DNA of 32,655 nt from Ligilactobacillus araffinosus DSM 20653 (GCF_001435375.1 NZ_AYYZ01000014.1:1-32655); one strand, 5' to 3'. Shown: positions 7,629-16,645, numbered from the stretch's first letter. Numbers and translations are program-made. Notes: generated by a model from the sequence alone, not told the origin.

Positions 7629-7658
7629 ATTATAGTTAATCTTAAAACTGAATCTCAA
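7629..7658 (-). promoter_or_regulatory. Promoter of hydrolase-GRP transporter unit
   Basis: Minus strand -35 TTGAGA (7653-7658), 18-nt spacer, consensus -10 TATAAT (7629-7634), directly after the nusG stop. The predicted transcription start (about 7621-7622) falls inside the 5' arm of the nusG terminator. A transcript starting there would lack part of the stem and escape termination, while nusG transcripts stop. Confidence 0.7.
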
Positions 7659-7659
7659 A

Positions 7660-8211
7660 TTAAACAATCTTATCGATTTCATCAAAACCGACTTCAACGT
7701 TGGTTTCATGCCCCATCATTAAGATGTTTCCTTTGATCTTCATCTTTTCGCCATCAACTTCAGTTACTTTAATTACTTGGCCTTTAAATGGTCCATTAAT
7801 AATTGCAACCGAATCACCCACGTTGACCTTAAAATCTTGATGACGGGTACTCATGCCAAGGCCATGTAAAATCGTTTGGATTTCTGAATCCAATAATGGT
7901 GCTGGTTTGCTTCCTGAACCATGAGAACCAACAAATCCGGTAACCCCTGGGGTATTCCGAACAACATACCATGATTGGTCCGTCATTACCATTTCAACTA
8001 ACACATATCCAGGGAAAGTCTTTAACGTTTCAACTTTTTCCTTCCCTGTTTTCGTTGTTTCATGTTTTTCTTCTTCCGGAACAACTACGCGAAAAATGTA
8101 GTCTTCCATTCCCATTGATTGAGCCCGTGATTCAAGGTTCGTTTTGACCTTGTTTTCATATCCAGAGTATGTATGTAAAACATACCACTTTTTTTCTGAT
8201 GTTTCTGCCAT
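7660..8211 (-). CDS. nusG: Transcription termination/antitermination factor NusG
   Basis: NusG binds RNA polymerase, modulates pausing and Rho termination, and couples transcription to translation. The N-terminal NGN domain (KKWYVLHTYSGYENKVK, then EEEKHETTKTGKEKVETLKTFPGY) and the C-terminal KOW domain (VGDSVAIINGPFKGQVIKV, about residues 129-147) are both present. The reading frame is open six codons further up, but the ATG at 8209-8211 has the proper GGAAGGATTACA site and gives 183 residues, the usual length, so I use it. A terminator-like hairpin separates it from secE. Confidence 0.97.
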   Translation of the reverse strand: MAETSEKKWYVLHTYSGYENKVKTNLESRAQSMGMEDYIFRVVVPEEEKHETTKTGKEKVETLKTFPGYVLVEMVMTDQSWYVVRNTPGVTGFVGSHGSGSKPAPLLDSEIQTILHGLGMSTRHQDFKVNVGDSVAIINGPFKGQVIKVTEVDGEKMKIKGNILMMGHETNVEVGFDEIDKIV

Positions 8212-8258
8212 TGTAATCCTTCCATTCATTTATAGTTCGGTTAATTTCAAAACAAAAT

Positions 8259-8283
8259 AAAAAAACCTCGCAAAGCGAAGGTT
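8259..8283 (-). terminator. Terminator-like hairpin between secE and nusG
   Basis: On the minus strand, AACCT-TCGC and GCG-AGGTT (8264-8283) pair with one bulged T, then a run of seven T. It would reduce read-through from secE into nusG. A weak promoter follows (-10 TATAAA near 8230-8235 with a poor -35), so nusG may be partly transcribed on its own. Partial read-through is equally possible. Confidence 0.65.
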
Positions 8284-8324
8284 CTTTCAACTAACGTCAG
8301 TATAACAAACTTTTCTGCGTTTGA

Positions 8325-8489
8325 CTAGATAAAGGAAATCAAACCTTGAACGGCAGCATCAACGACTGCAAAAAAGATAATTAAGAGAATTGACATTGTA
8401 ACAACCGTTGATGTATCTTTCCGAGTTTCACGTGCATTTTCCCACGTCGTATCCTTCATCGTTTGAATAACTTCTTTAAAAAACTTCAA
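8325..8489 (-). CDS. secE: Preprotein translocase subunit SecE
   Basis: A short reading frame of 54 residues starts with TTG (8487-8489) after AAAGGAGCGAGAACG. It begins KFFKEVIQTMKDTTW and has a single membrane span (about residues 29-52: VVTMSILLIIFFAVVDAAVQG). This is the Gram-positive SecE layout: an amphipathic N-terminal helix, then one transmembrane helix that clamps the SecY channel in the SecYEG complex. The position between rpmG and nusG is the conserved one. ATG at codon 11 would remove the amphipathic helix, so the TTG start is preferred. Confidence 0.92.
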   Translation of the reverse strand: MKFFKEVIQTMKDTTWENARETRKDTSTVVTMSILLIIFFAVVDAAVQGLISFI

Positions 8490-8502
8490 CGTTCTCGCTC
8501 CT

Positions 8503-8655
8503 TTATTTCGTTTCTCGGTGAAGAGTATGTTTATTACAGTATTTACAGAATTTCTTTACTTCAAGGCGTTCAGTCCGGTTCGGATTCTCAGTGATCGTAT
8601 AGTTCCGTGAACCGCAAACTGAACAAGCTAATGCAATTTTACGTTTTGAAGACAT
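8503..8655 (-). CDS. rpmG: Ribosomal protein L33
   Basis: The 50-residue protein ([19 protein letters not shown]...) is a ribosomal L33 of the large subunit E-site region. It has two CxxC pairs (Cys11/Cys14 and Cys37/Cys40), so it is the zinc-binding form rather than the zinc-free paralogue. The ATG at 8653-8655 follows AGAAGGAGAGAATT. It starts 60 bases after the yacP stop, with its own strong promoter between, and ends 13 bases before secE, whose ribosome binding site begins right after its stop codon. Confidence 0.95.
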   Translation of the reverse strand: MSSKRKIALACSVCGSRNYTITENPNRTERLEVKKFCKYCNKHTLHRETK

Positions 8656-8683
8656 AATTCTCTCCTTCTAAAATCTCATGATA

Positions 8684-8713
8684 ACTATACAATTAATTCT
8701 TTGCATGTGTCAA
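8684..8713 (-). promoter_or_regulatory. Promoter of rpmG-secE(-nusG)
   Basis: Minus strand consensus -35 TTGACA (8708-8713), 18-nt spacer, -10 TATAGT (8684-8689). It begins two bases after the yacP stop codon, so transcription is re-initiated here. Confidence 0.8.
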
Positions 8714-8714
8714 C

Positions 8715-9236
8715 TTATTCTGAAAGTTCATCCCGTAATTGAGCAAGCTTTTCCAGCTGGTGATCATCCCACGGACTTTTCCGAACCGTTGATTGAATTT
8801 GATAATTTTTCGTTGCCTCATTGACCTTTCGTCGGGCATGTTTAATATCCTGGTATAATTCCCATGCTGGTTTCCGCAAGGCGCCCTGTGAAAAAATCGT
8901 CCATTGTTCGGCCTGATCACTGGTAGCAACCGTTACCTGCGTCAATGGCGATAGTAATTTTCCAGCCAAAGATTCAATGTAACTATCAGCTGTTTGTCCT
9001 TCATCCGTCCAAATGATCGTTAAATCATATTGTCGATAGCTTTTTGAAAGTCCCGGAACGTACATCGCGTCAAACACAACTATGATTTCCATGTCCATTT
9101 GCTTACGGTAATTCGAAAGAACTTTCAATAACTGATCACGCGCATCTTCTAACCGGTCAGCCTTTTTTAACTTATCAAGCTGCGGCCAGTTACCGATCAT
9201 ATTATAAGCATCCACAATTAAGATCCGCTTTTTCAT
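8715..9236 (-). CDS. rae1: NYN-domain ribonuclease YacP/Rae1
   Basis: The 173-residue protein has the NYN (PIN-like) nuclease fold: ILIVDAYNMIGNW near the N-terminus (Asp9, Asn12), a DEGQTADSYIE acidic motif in the middle and VATSDQAEQ later. The Bacillus subtilis homologue Rae1 cleaves mRNA in the ribosomal A site. The gene starts three bases after the rlmB stop codon, with its ribosome binding site (GGGGAG) inside rlmB, so translational coupling is likely. It is the last gene of the cysS-mrnC-rlmB-yacP cluster. In Bacillus sigH follows at this point; here rpmG follows directly. Confidence 0.92.
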   Translation of the reverse strand: MKKRILIVDAYNMIGNWPQLDKLKKADRLEDARDQLLKVLSNYRKQMDMEIIVVFDAMYVPGLSKSYRQYDLTIIWTDEGQTADSYIESLAGKLLSPLTQVTVATSDQAEQWTIFSQGALRKPAWELYQDIKHARRKVNEATKNYQIQSTVRKSPWDDHQLEKLAQLRDELSE

Positions 9237-9239
9237 CGG

Positions 9240-9986
9240 TTATTCTCCCCGTGATGAAAATGCTTGATACATTAATAAACTGGCAGCCACACTGGCATTT
9301 AAACTTTGAACATGACCAACCATTGGAATCGTCAGCATTTCATCGCATTCTTTTTTCAAAAGCGCTGAAATTCCTTTTCCTTCATTTCCAATGACCATCG
9401 CTGTTGGTCCCTTGGCACTCCACTTCCGGAAATCTTGGCCTTTCATATCCGTTCCAAAGACCCAGACCCCCCGCTCCTTTAATCGCTTTACGGTTTGAAC
9501 TAAATTCGTGACCCGCGCAACCGGAACGTATTCAATGGCGCCGGTTGATGTTTTCGCAACCGTTGACGTCAATTGAACTGCCCGTCGTTTCGGAATAATA
9601 ATTCCATGAATACCGGCTGCATCCGCTGTCCGTAAAATCGATCCTAGATTATGCGGGTCTTCGATTCCATCAAGAATCAAGAAAAGCGGATCTTCATTGC
9701 GCTTTGCAGCCCGTGCAAATAAATCATCAACCGTTGCATATTCAAACGGTGAAACCGTCAAAACAACGCCTTGGTGATTTTGATTATTGCTCAGTTGATC
9801 CAATTTGGTTTTGGGAACTTGCGAAACAATGATTCCTTTTTGTTTCGCACGGGTTACGATTTCAGCGATCGCATCCGAGTTTGATCCTGCTTGAACAAAC
9901 ACCTTATTAATCGTCTGACCCGATTTGAGCGCTGCCATGGCTGGGTGGCGCCCGATCACCATATCATTTGTATTACTTTGAGCCAC
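9240..9986 (-). CDS. rlmB: 23S rRNA (guanosine-2'-O-)-methyltransferase RlmB
   Basis: This 248-residue SPOUT-family enzyme uses S-adenosylmethionine to methylate the ribose of 23S rRNA G2251 (E. coli numbering) in the peptidyl-transferase P loop. Visible are an N-terminal substrate-binding domain ([20 protein letters not shown]) and the three SPOUT motifs: [19 protein letters not shown] (about residues 104-122), [10 protein letters not shown] (about 196-205) and [18 protein letters not shown] (about 219-236), which together form the trefoil knot. The GTG start (9984-9986) follows GGAGGAGAATTTAA and overlaps the 3' end of mrnC by 14 bases. Confidence 0.96.
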   Translation of the reverse strand: MAQSNTNDMVIGRHPAMAALKSGQTINKVFVQAGSNSDAIAEIVTRAKQKGIIVSQVPKTKLDQLSNNQNHQGVVLTVSPFEYATVDDLFARAAKRNEDPLFLILDGIEDPHNLGSILRTADAAGIHGIIIPKRRAVQLTSTVAKTSTGAIEYVPVARVTNLVQTVKRLKERGVWVFGTDMKGQDFRKWSAKGPTAMVIGNEGKGISALLKKECDEMLTIPMVGHVQSLNASVAASLLMYQAFSSRGE

Positions 9987-10386
9987 TTAAATTCTCCTCC
10001 TCAACCGTTTTAATACACCAGGCTGCAATTTCGTCCAAGCGATTCTTTTGCTCACTTAAATATAGATAACCAAAAAGAGCTTCAAATCCGGTTGAAATCC
10101 GATAAGTCACTACTGATGTATTCTTGGCCGACGTGTGACTTTTCGCATTCCGACCACGTTTAAAATATTCTTGTTCTTCTTCTGTCAGAAGATGTTGATT
10201 TTCCATTCGTTCGACCAAAAATGCCTGAGCCTTTGCCGAAACATACCGGGTTGCAATGTGATGCAACTTAGTTGGTTTAGTAAGTCCCTTTTGAAGCAAA
10301 TGTTGCCGAACGTACACTTCATAAATCGCATCGCCAATATATGCAAGTGCAATTCCGTTCATTTGATTATAGTCTGCAATTGCCAT
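9973..10386 (-). CDS. mrnC: Mini-ribonuclease 3
   Basis: This is a catalytic RNase III domain without a double-stranded-RNA-binding domain, the Mini-III enzyme that trims 23S rRNA precursors in Firmicutes. The signature [18 protein letters not shown] (near residues 14-31) has the catalytic Asp/Glu. The second acidic cluster is in the [10 protein letters not shown] segment. The frame is open five codons upstream, but ATG at 10384-10386 has GGAGAAGAGAATA before it and overlaps the cysS stop as TAATG, so I use 137 residues. This is tight coupling with cysS. Confidence 0.95.
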   Translation of the reverse strand: MAIADYNQMNGIALAYIGDAIYEVYVRQHLLQKGLTKPTKLHHIATRYVSAKAQAFLVERMENQHLLTEEEQEYFKRGRNAKSHTSAKNTSVVTYRISTGFEALFGYLYLSEQKNRLDEIAAWCIKTVEEENLSGSK

Positions 10387-11792
10387 TATTCTCTTCTCCA
10401 TCGTGTTCCTTGAGCAGTATCTTCAAGAATGATTCCTTGGCCCTTCAATTCATCCCGAATTTCATCGCTGCGAGCATAGTCCTTATTTGCGCGGGCTTCG
10501 GTCCGTTCTTGAATCAGCTTTTCAATTTCTTCGTCCAATAATTCCTGCTTCGGCATCTTGATTCCGATAATTTGCATTAATGTTTCAAATTTCGTCAACA
10601 TTGCCTTTGCAAGCTCTTTTGAAACCTGTTCCTTTTCAGCATAAACGTTCATCAATTTAGCAAATTCATAAAGCGAAGTCATTGCATTTTGAACGTTAAA
10701 GTCATCGTCCATTGCTTTTTCGTAATCGCTGACCAATTGTTTAAATTGATGCTGAACCGCTTCATCAGCTGAAATTGCCTCAGCATCCTTCATCCGATAA
10801 TCAAGATTCCGGTAAGCCGTTGTCAGCTTTTCAAGATTCGTTTTCGCTTCGGCAAGATTTTCTTCCGTATATTGAACCGGTCGCCGATAATGGGTTGTTG
10901 CCATAAAGAAACGGATCACTTGCGGATCAACCTTCTTTACCAAGTCATGCACCGTGACAAAGTTGCCAAGCGACTTGCTCATTTTTTCATTTTCCTTGCC
11001 GATCGTTACAAATCCGTTATGCATCCAATAATTAACAAATTTATAACCTGTTTTGGATTCACTTTGAGCAATCTCATTTTCATGGTGCGGAAATTCAAGA
11101 TCAACCCCGCCAGCGTGAATATCGATCGTATCTTCCAAATACTTGGTTGCCATTACCGAGCATTCGATATGCCATCCAGGACGCCCCTTTCCCCAAGGTG
11201 AATTCCAGGCAATCTCACCCGGCTTGGCTTTTTTCCAAAGAGCAAAATCAAGTGGATCATGTTTTTTAGCTTGTTCTTCATCCGTTACGCGTTCACTTGC
11301 CCCCTGTTCAAGGTCGTTGATCGATTGACCTGAAAGTTTCCCGTATGACTTAAACTCACGAGTCTTAAAGTATACGTCACCGTCAACCGCGTAAGCCGCG
11401 CCCTTTTGAACCAATTCATTAATAAACGTAATGATATCGTCCATATTTTCCATTACGCGTGGATTTAACGTTGCCCGCTCAACGTTTAACGCATCAATAT
11501 CTTCATAGAATGCCTTAATATATTTATTCGCTAATGCAGGAACCGCCATTCCGGTTTTTTGACTTGCTTTGATCAACTTATCATCAACGTCCGTAAAGTT
11601 TGAAACATACTGAACATCGAATCCCTTATATTCCAAATACCGGCGAACAGTATCAAACGCAACCACACTTCGGGCATTACCAATATGAATATAATTGTAA
11701 ACGGTTGGTCCACAAACATACATCATGACCTTGCCCGGGTGGATCGGTTTAAATTCTTCTTTTTGGTTAGTTAATGTATTATAAATTTGCAT
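10386..11792 (-). CDS. cysS: Cysteinyl-tRNA synthetase
   Basis: This 468-residue class I synthetase charges tRNA-Cys. Motifs in order: the zinc/Cys-binding [17 protein letters not shown] (about residues 26-42, containing the HIGH box as HIGN), the [10 protein letters not shown] and [14 protein letters not shown] segments (zinc ligands Cys, His, Glu), and KMSKSLGN (KMSKS loop, about 269-276). The ATG follows TAGGAGAGCAAA. A terminator-like hairpin lies between gltX and cysS. I see no T-box in the 66-base gap. cysE, which lies between gltX and cysS in Bacillus, is absent here. Confidence 0.98.
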   Translation of the reverse strand: MQIYNTLTNQKEEFKPIHPGKVMMYVCGPTVYNYIHIGNARSVVAFDTVRRYLEYKGFDVQYVSNFTDVDDKLIKASQKTGMAVPALANKYIKAFYEDIDALNVERATLNPRVMENMDDIITFINELVQKGAAYAVDGDVYFKTREFKSYGKLSGQSINDLEQGASERVTDEEQAKKHDPLDFALWKKAKPGEIAWNSPWGKGRPGWHIECSVMATKYLEDTIDIHAGGVDLEFPHHENEIAQSESKTGYKFVNYWMHNGFVTIGKENEKMSKSLGNFVTVHDLVKKVDPQVIRFFMATTHYRRPVQYTEENLAEAKTNLEKLTTAYRNLDYRMKDAEAISADEAVQHQFKQLVSDYEKAMDDDFNVQNAMTSLYEFAKLMNVYAEKEQVSKELAKAMLTKFETLMQIIGIKMPKQELLDEEIEKLIQERTEARANKDYARSDEIRDELKGQGIILEDTAQGTRWRRE

Positions 11793-11807
11793 TTTGCTCT
11801 CCTATAC

Positions 11808-11838
11808 ACAAAAGAGGGTGACCAACGTCCGCCCTCTC
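11808..11838 (-). terminator. Terminator-like hairpin between gltX and cysS
   Basis: On the minus strand AGAGGG (11837-11832) pairs with CCCTCT (11818-11813), with a short inner GAC/GTC helix, then four T. It may partly attenuate read-through into cysS. The T tract is short, so the strength is uncertain. Confidence 0.45.
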
Positions 11839-11858
11839 TAATCAAATATTTGCCTTCA

Positions 11859-13349
11859 CTAAGCACCGATTTCCTTTAATGTTTGTTCAAGGTGCTTCAA
11901 TGCCTTTTCACGCCCAAGCAATTCAATTGATGGTGCGAGGTCCGGACCGTGCATTGCACGCGTTGTGGCAATTCGAATCGGCATGTATAATTGCCGCCCG
12001 CGAATCTTGGTTTCCTTTTGAATTGCTTTGATCGTGTTTTGAATTTCCGTTGCATCAAAAATCGGCAGCTTCTTTACGCGTTCTGCAAATTCTTTTAATA
12101 CAACCGGTGCTGTTTCAACTGCAAGTTCTTCCTTGGCAGCATCATCTAGCTTATCTGGTTCACTGAAGAAAACATCAGCCATTTCAACGATTTGACCCGT
12201 GTATGACATCTGTTGCTTGTATAAGCTTGTTAATTGACGAGCCCATTCAATCTTCATTGTGTCTGGATTTTCCTCAATTTTACCAGCTTTAATCAATTGC
12301 TTCAGTGCTGAATCAGCGATTACATCTGAGTTTGCAGCCTTGACATATTGGTTATTGATCCATTCAAGCTTCTTAACATCGAATGCTGCCGGCGACTTAC
12401 TTAAACGTTTAGGATCAAACATCTTAATAAATTCCCGTTGGTTAAAGATTTCTGATTCCCCAACTGGTGACCAACCTAATAATGTAATAAAGTTAAACAT
12501 TGCATCTGGTAAATAACCGAGTGACCGATATTGTTCAATAAATTGAAGAACCGTTTCATCACGCTTACTTAACTTCTTGCCAGTTTCTGAGTTAATAATC
12601 AATGACATGTGACCGAATTGCGGAGCTTCCCAGCCAAAAGCTTCGTAAACAACTAATTGCTTTGGTGTATTAGCAACGTGATCGTCCCCACGTAAAACGT
12701 GCGTAATTTCCATCATGTGATCGTCAACAACGACCGCAAAGTTATAAGTTGGCATTCCGTCACGCTTTTGAATGACGAAGTCGCCCCCGATTGTGTCCGA
12801 TTGGAAACTGATGTGGCCCTTTACAATGTCATCCCATTCATAGGTTTTGTTGTGCGGAACGTGAATCCGAATAACCGGCTTAATGCCTTTTGCCCGTGCA
12901 GCTTCTTGGCTTGCCTTGATTTCGTCGTCTGACATTCCTTCGTATTCATAAACATACCGAGGAGCTTCGCCGCGTGCCTTTTGTTCTTCACGTTGCTTTT
13001 CAAGTTCTTCTTCGGTCATATATGATTCATATGCTAAGCCCTTATCAAGCAATTCTTGAATTAATGGCTGATAAATGTCTTTCCGTTCTGATTGACGGTA
13101 TGGGCCATACTTACCTGGCTTATCTGGACCTTCATCCCAGTCAATTCCAAGCCACTTTAAGTTCTCCATCTGGCTCTTTTCACCGTCAGCAACGTTCCGC
13201 TTCGTATCGGTGTCTTCGATCCGTAAAACGAAAGTTCCTTTATTATGCCGAGCAAAAAGATAGTTAAACAATGCTGTTCGAGCATTTCCAATATGTAAGT
13301 GTCCTGTTGGACTTGGTGCGTAACGCACTCTGACTTTATTCTTAGCCAT
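11859..13349 (-). CDS. gltX: Glutamyl-tRNA synthetase
   Basis: The 496-residue class I enzyme charges tRNA-Glu. The first motif [18 protein letters not shown] (residues 11-28, HIGH as HIGN), a [11 protein letters not shown] motif and KLSKRD (KMSKS equivalent, about 257-262) are present, followed by a long C-terminal anticodon-binding region. Bacteria of this group normally use a non-discriminating GluRS together with GatCAB to make Gln-tRNA; whether this one does is inferred from taxonomy. The ATG follows AAGGAAGAGGCGCTATTA. It has its own promoter (13420-13449). Confidence 0.97.
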   Translation of the reverse strand: MAKNKVRVRYAPSPTGHLHIGNARTALFNYLFARHNKGTFVLRIEDTDTKRNVADGEKSQMENLKWLGIDWDEGPDKPGKYGPYRQSERKDIYQPLIQELLDKGLAYESYMTEEELEKQREEQKARGEAPRYVYEYEGMSDDEIKASQEAARAKGIKPVIRIHVPHNKTYEWDDIVKGHISFQSDTIGGDFVIQKRDGMPTYNFAVVVDDHMMEITHVLRGDDHVANTPKQLVVYEAFGWEAPQFGHMSLIINSETGKKLSKRDETVLQFIEQYRSLGYLPDAMFNFITLLGWSPVGESEIFNQREFIKMFDPKRLSKSPAAFDVKKLEWINNQYVKAANSDVIADSALKQLIKAGKIEENPDTMKIEWARQLTSLYKQQMSYTGQIVEMADVFFSEPDKLDDAAKEELAVETAPVVLKEFAERVKKLPIFDATEIQNTIKAIQKETKIRGRQLYMPIRIATTRAMHGPDLAPSIELLGREKALKHLEQTLKEIGA

Positions 13350-13419
13350 TAATAGCGCCTCTTCCTTGTTATTTTTATCTAAAGCCGCAACAAACCGCTA
13401 TCACGCTTTGCCGTTCTTA

Positions 13420-13449
13420 TTTATAAATATTTACCGTTTAATTTTACAA
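13420..13449 (-). promoter_or_regulatory. Promoter of gltX
   Basis: Minus strand -35 TTGTAA (13444-13449), 18-nt spacer, -10 TATAAA (13420-13425). A leader of about 65 bases follows, containing an imperfect AAAGC/GCTTT hairpin of unknown role. Confidence 0.5.
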
Positions 13450-13479
13450 TGAAATCTTGAAAAAATAAATGCTTCATCA

Positions 13480-14595
13480 TTAATTATCATTTTTTTCATT
13501 CAGTTCACGTTTTGAATGAGCCAATTTAGCAAAAATCATTCGGCCGGCATCCGTTTGAATTGCACTTGTAACTTCAACTTCGATCATTTTATTCATGAAG
13601 AATTTACCGTCTTCAACCACGATCATCGTTCCGTCATCAAGGTATGCGACTCCCTGTTGCCGTTCAGTTCCGCTTTTAATGATCGTTACCTGGAGTTTCT
13701 CACCCGGAATGACCCGCGGCTTTAATGATTTGGCTAACTGGTTAATATTTAAAACCCTAACATTTTGAAATTCACTGACCTTGTTCAAATTGTAATCATT
13801 TGTAATAATTTCAGCATCCATCAGCTTTGCCAATTTGATCAACTTACTATCAACTTCTTGGATATCATCAAAATCGCCATCATACATTTCAATCGGAACA
13901 ATCTTCTCATCCCGCAATTTATTTAAAATATCCAATCCGCGTCGACCACGGACCCGTTTAATACTATCTCCTGAATCCGCGATATATTGCAATTCATATA
14001 AAACAAAGTTAGGAACAACAAGCGTTCCTTCAAGAAACCCCGTCTTCGCAAGATCATAGATTCGCCCGTCAATCAAAATATTAGTATCTAACAATTTATA
14101 ATGATAAAAATTCTGACCTGCTTTGCGTTCTAAAACCATTCCATCTGATGAACTTTTCTCTTTCTTTTTTCGGTTAAAAAGGTTACGCAGTTCAAGTGTT
14201 CGCGAACGGCCAACTACAAACCCGAGATAGCCGAATAAAATTAAAATTACAATTGGCAAAAAAGCACTCACAAAAAGTGACCGTGACCGCGTTAATGGAG
14301 TTGTAATCAAAAAACCCAGAATCAACGCTAAAATAATTGCAATTACCTCTGAAAACAAACTATCCGTTTGCTGACGCAATAAATGTTTTTCGATTCGATC
14401 AATTATTCGGTCAAACGGATCGACAAATAAAAATGAAAGTAATGTGAAAATAACTAAACCGATCACCATATCCACCGGCGCATTGACCAACCATGGATTA
14501 TGAAAATGGAATGCTGCCCAAATTGCCGGTAAAAATGAGTATCCTGCACCGATTCCCAGGATCATCAATGCAATCCGAATTAATTTTTTTCGCAT
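13480..14595 (-). CDS. yacL: Membrane-anchored PIN/TRAM-domain protein (YacL family)
   Basis: The 371-residue protein starts with about four membrane spans (roughly residues 5-25, 40-60, 85-105, 112-130). A cytoplasmic PIN nuclease-like domain follows (about 168-285; DTNILIDGRIYDL, NFVLYELQ, EIITNDYNLNK carrying the acidic residues), then a TRAM RNA-binding domain (about 290-360). Homologues (Bacillus YacL) sit next to radA as here; the family is presumed to act on RNA at the membrane, but the substrate is not established. It begins 15 bases after radA, with GAAGGCGAGATT before ATG, and is probably co-transcribed with dut and radA. Confidence 0.92.
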   Translation of the reverse strand: MRKKLIRIALMILGIGAGYSFLPAIWAAFHFHNPWLVNAPVDMVIGLVIFTLLSFLFVDPFDRIIDRIEKHLLRQQTDSLFSEVIAIILALILGFLITTPLTRSRSLFVSAFLPIVILILFGYLGFVVGRSRTLELRNLFNRKKKEKSSSDGMVLERKAGQNFYHYKLLDTNILIDGRIYDLAKTGFLEGTLVVPNFVLYELQYIADSGDSIKRVRGRRGLDILNKLRDEKIVPIEMYDGDFDDIQEVDSKLIKLAKLMDAEIITNDYNLNKVSEFQNVRVLNINQLAKSLKPRVIPGEKLQVTIIKSGTERQQGVAYLDDGTMIVVEDGKFFMNKMIEVEVTSAIQTDAGRMIFAKLAHSKRELNEKNDN

Positions 14596-14610
14596 AATCT
14601 CGCCTTCTTT

Positions 14611-15981
14611 CTATTTGAAAACCAGTTTCAATGTTTCTGCAAGGGTTTGAACCCCCATAACTTGAATATTATTTGGAATCTGCCATCCATCAAGATTGTT
14701 TTTAGGAATAAAGACCCGCCTAAACCCAAGTTTTGCGGCTTCGGCGACCCGTTGCTCGATTCGATTGACCCGCCGGACTTCGCCGGTTAATCCCAGTTCA
14801 CCAATAAAACAATCAGTTGGCGAAGTTTCTGCATCACGGTAACTGGAGACAATACTAATTGCAATCGAAAGGTCAATCGCCGGTTCATCAAGTTTCACTC
14901 CGCCGGCCGCTTTCAAATATGCATCTTGGTTTTGTAACAGCAGTCCGGCCCGTTTTTCAAGAACCGCCATAATCAAAGCTACGCGGTTGTGGTCAAGGCC
15001 CGTTGTTGTCCGTTTAGCATTTCCGAAAGCCGTTGGGGTTACCAACGCTTGAATTTCAACCAAAATTGGCCGCGTTCCTTCCAGCGAAACCACCACTGAG
15101 GAACCAGTTGCGCCACGTAACCGCTCTTCAAGAAAAACTTCAGATGGATTTGCAACTTCAACCAATCCGCCCTGTTTCATTTCAAAAATTCCAATTTCAT
15201 TTGTTGAACCAAACCGGTTTTTGACTGCTCGTAAAATCCGATATGCTCGATGCTGGTCGCCTTCAAAGTACAATACCGTATCAACCATGTGTTCTAAAAT
15301 CTTTGGTCCAGCAATTGCACCGCCTTTAGTAACGTGGCCAACAACGAAGACCGTTACGCCATTTGTTTTCGCAATTTTCATTAAATCGGATGTCACTTCG
15401 CGAATTTGTGCAACGCTTCCAACCGCTGATGTCATTTCTGGCTCTTGCATGGTTTGAACCGAATCAATAATGACATAATCTGGTTTTAATTCTTCAATGT
15501 TTTGCCGAATGCAGTCCATATTAGTTTCCGGATAAAGATAAAAGTTGCTGCCACCGACGCCCAGCCGGTTAGCCCGTAATTTGATCTGAACCGCGCTTTC
15601 TTCACCTGAAACATACAGGACTTTTTGCGTCTGAGCCAGTTGACCGGAAACCTGCAAAAGTAGCGTTGACTTTCCAATTCCGGGATCCCCGCCAATCAGT
15701 ACAAGAGAACCAGGGACCACGCCCCCGCCAAGAACCCGGTTGAATTCTTCATATTGAGTTTTGACCCGCGGTGTTTCCGATGTTGAAACTTCATCGATCA
15801 GCTGCGGTTTAACTTCATTGCCTGCAAACGTCATGTGCGGCTTTTGCTTAATTGCTGACGGCTGTTCTTTAACCTCTTCAATTAAGGAATTCCATGCTCC
15901 GCAATTCGGACACCGTCCAAGATAACGAGGAGAAACATACCCGCATTCCTGACATACATACTGTGTTTTTGTTTTTGCCAT
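14611..15981 (-). CDS. radA: DNA repair protein RadA
   Basis: RadA is a RecA-like, DnaB-type helicase that extends branches during homologous recombination. In order the protein shows a zinc finger (Cys10, Cys13, Cys24, Cys27), a Walker A motif [10 protein letters not shown], a Walker B segment ([10 protein letters not shown]), the RadA-specific [11 protein letters not shown] motif, and a C-terminal Lon-protease-like domain. The frame is open two codons further up from a TTG, but the ATG at 15979-15981 is better placed behind TTAGGATG and gives 456 residues, the normal length. It starts 15 bases after dut. Confidence 0.97.
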   Translation of the reverse strand: MAKTKTQYVCQECGYVSPRYLGRCPNCGAWNSLIEEVKEQPSAIKQKPHMTFAGNEVKPQLIDEVSTSETPRVKTQYEEFNRVLGGGVVPGSLVLIGGDPGIGKSTLLLQVSGQLAQTQKVLYVSGEESAVQIKLRANRLGVGGSNFYLYPETNMDCIRQNIEELKPDYVIIDSVQTMQEPEMTSAVGSVAQIREVTSDLMKIAKTNGVTVFVVGHVTKGGAIAGPKILEHMVDTVLYFEGDQHRAYRILRAVKNRFGSTNEIGIFEMKQGGLVEVANPSEVFLEERLRGATGSSVVVSLEGTRPILVEIQALVTPTAFGNAKRTTTGLDHNRVALIMAVLEKRAGLLLQNQDAYLKAAGGVKLDEPAIDLSIAISIVSSYRDAETSPTDCFIGELGLTGEVRRVNRIEQRVAEAAKLGFRRVFIPKNNLDGWQIPNNIQVMGVQTLAETLKLVFK

Positions 15982-15996
15982 TTTCAATCATCCTAA

Positions 15997-16533
15997 TTAT
16001 TTTCCTGATGAACCAAAGCCCCCGGTTCGTTTCATTTGCGGAGCTTGTTCATTATCACTTGTTAAATATGGAATAAAAATTCCTTGGCCAAGCCGTTCCC
16101 CCTTTTTGATCACTTGATCCCGCACACCGAAATTCACTAGTTGGAAGAAAATTTCGCCTTCGTTATTTGCATTGCCATAATAATCGGCATCAACGATTCC
16201 AACTCCATTGGGAAGAACGATGCCGCGCTTTAATGGTGAACTTGAACGGTTCGCTAACATCAAAAATTCATCATCGCCCATATAAGCCTTAATTCCCGTT
16301 GGAACAAGGTACGGTTTCAAAACATGATTGGCATCTTCATAATCTTGATCAGTAAGCGGCTTTTGCTCCCGTAAGGCTTTAAAAATTTTGACAAAATTCA
16401 ATTTCCAAATGCTTGGAAGAACAAAATCTTCAGCTGCACAAAAGTCATAGCCGGCAGCATGCTGAGTTGCTCTTTGAGGCAACGCCAGTCCTGCATTTCG
16501 ATAACGTGAAACAACTTCAAAACCACGATTCAT
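15997..16533 (-). CDS. dut: dUTP diphosphatase
   Basis: The enzyme hydrolyses dUTP to dUMP and pyrophosphate, keeping uracil out of DNA and feeding dTMP synthesis. All five conserved dUTPase motifs are visible: AAGYDFCAAED (1), NRSSSPLKRGIVLPNG (2), GVGIVDADYYGN (3), KKGERLGQGIF (4) and RTGGFGSSGK (5), the last forming the flexible C-terminal arm that closes over the trimer active site. At 178 residues it is longer than the roughly 145-residue norm because of a 30-35 residue insertion between motifs 1 and 2, a feature I associate with lactobacillar forms. The ATG follows AGAGGAGAATTACT. First gene of dut-radA-yacL. Confidence 0.95.
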   Translation of the reverse strand: MNRGFEVVSRYRNAGLALPQRATQHAAGYDFCAAEDFVLPSIWKLNFVKIFKALREQKPLTDQDYEDANHVLKPYLVPTGIKAYMGDDEFLMLANRSSSPLKRGIVLPNGVGIVDADYYGNANNEGEIFFQLVNFGVRDQVIKKGERLGQGIFIPYLTSDNEQAPQMKRTGGFGSSGK

Positions 16534-16565
16534 AGTAATTCTCCTCTGCTCATTCTTATTTATTA

Positions 16566-16574
16566 ATCATACCA
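16566..16574 (-). promoter_or_regulatory. Extended -10 element for dut-radA-yacL
   Basis: Minus strand TGGTATGAT (TGn plus -10) 33 bases before the dut start. No good -35 at the correct distance, so this relies on the extended -10. Confidence 0.4.
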
Positions 16575-16589
16575 TTAAAAACTTAAATA

Positions 16590-16617
16590 TGGATAACTTT
16601 ATTGGCGTGAATATGCT
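16590..16617 (+). promoter_or_regulatory. Candidate promoter of the GNAT-rpiA-pepC unit
   Basis: Plus strand -35-like TGGATA (16590-16595), 16-nt spacer, -10-like TATGCT (16612-16617), about 28 bases before the first ATG. It is divergent from the dut promoter. The match to consensus is only moderate. Confidence 0.4.
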
Positions 16618-16645
16618 AAACTTTATGGTAAGTGGAGGTTAAATT

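Noticed and set aside
11793-11858. T-box riboswitch in front of cysS
   Set aside because: The gap is only 66 bases, too short for a T-box, and the conserved T-box sequence is not present. Only a simple hairpin is seen.
13350-13449. T-box or other riboswitch in the gltX leader
   Set aside because: The leader is about 65 bases with an imperfect hairpin and none of the conserved T-box or other riboswitch elements.
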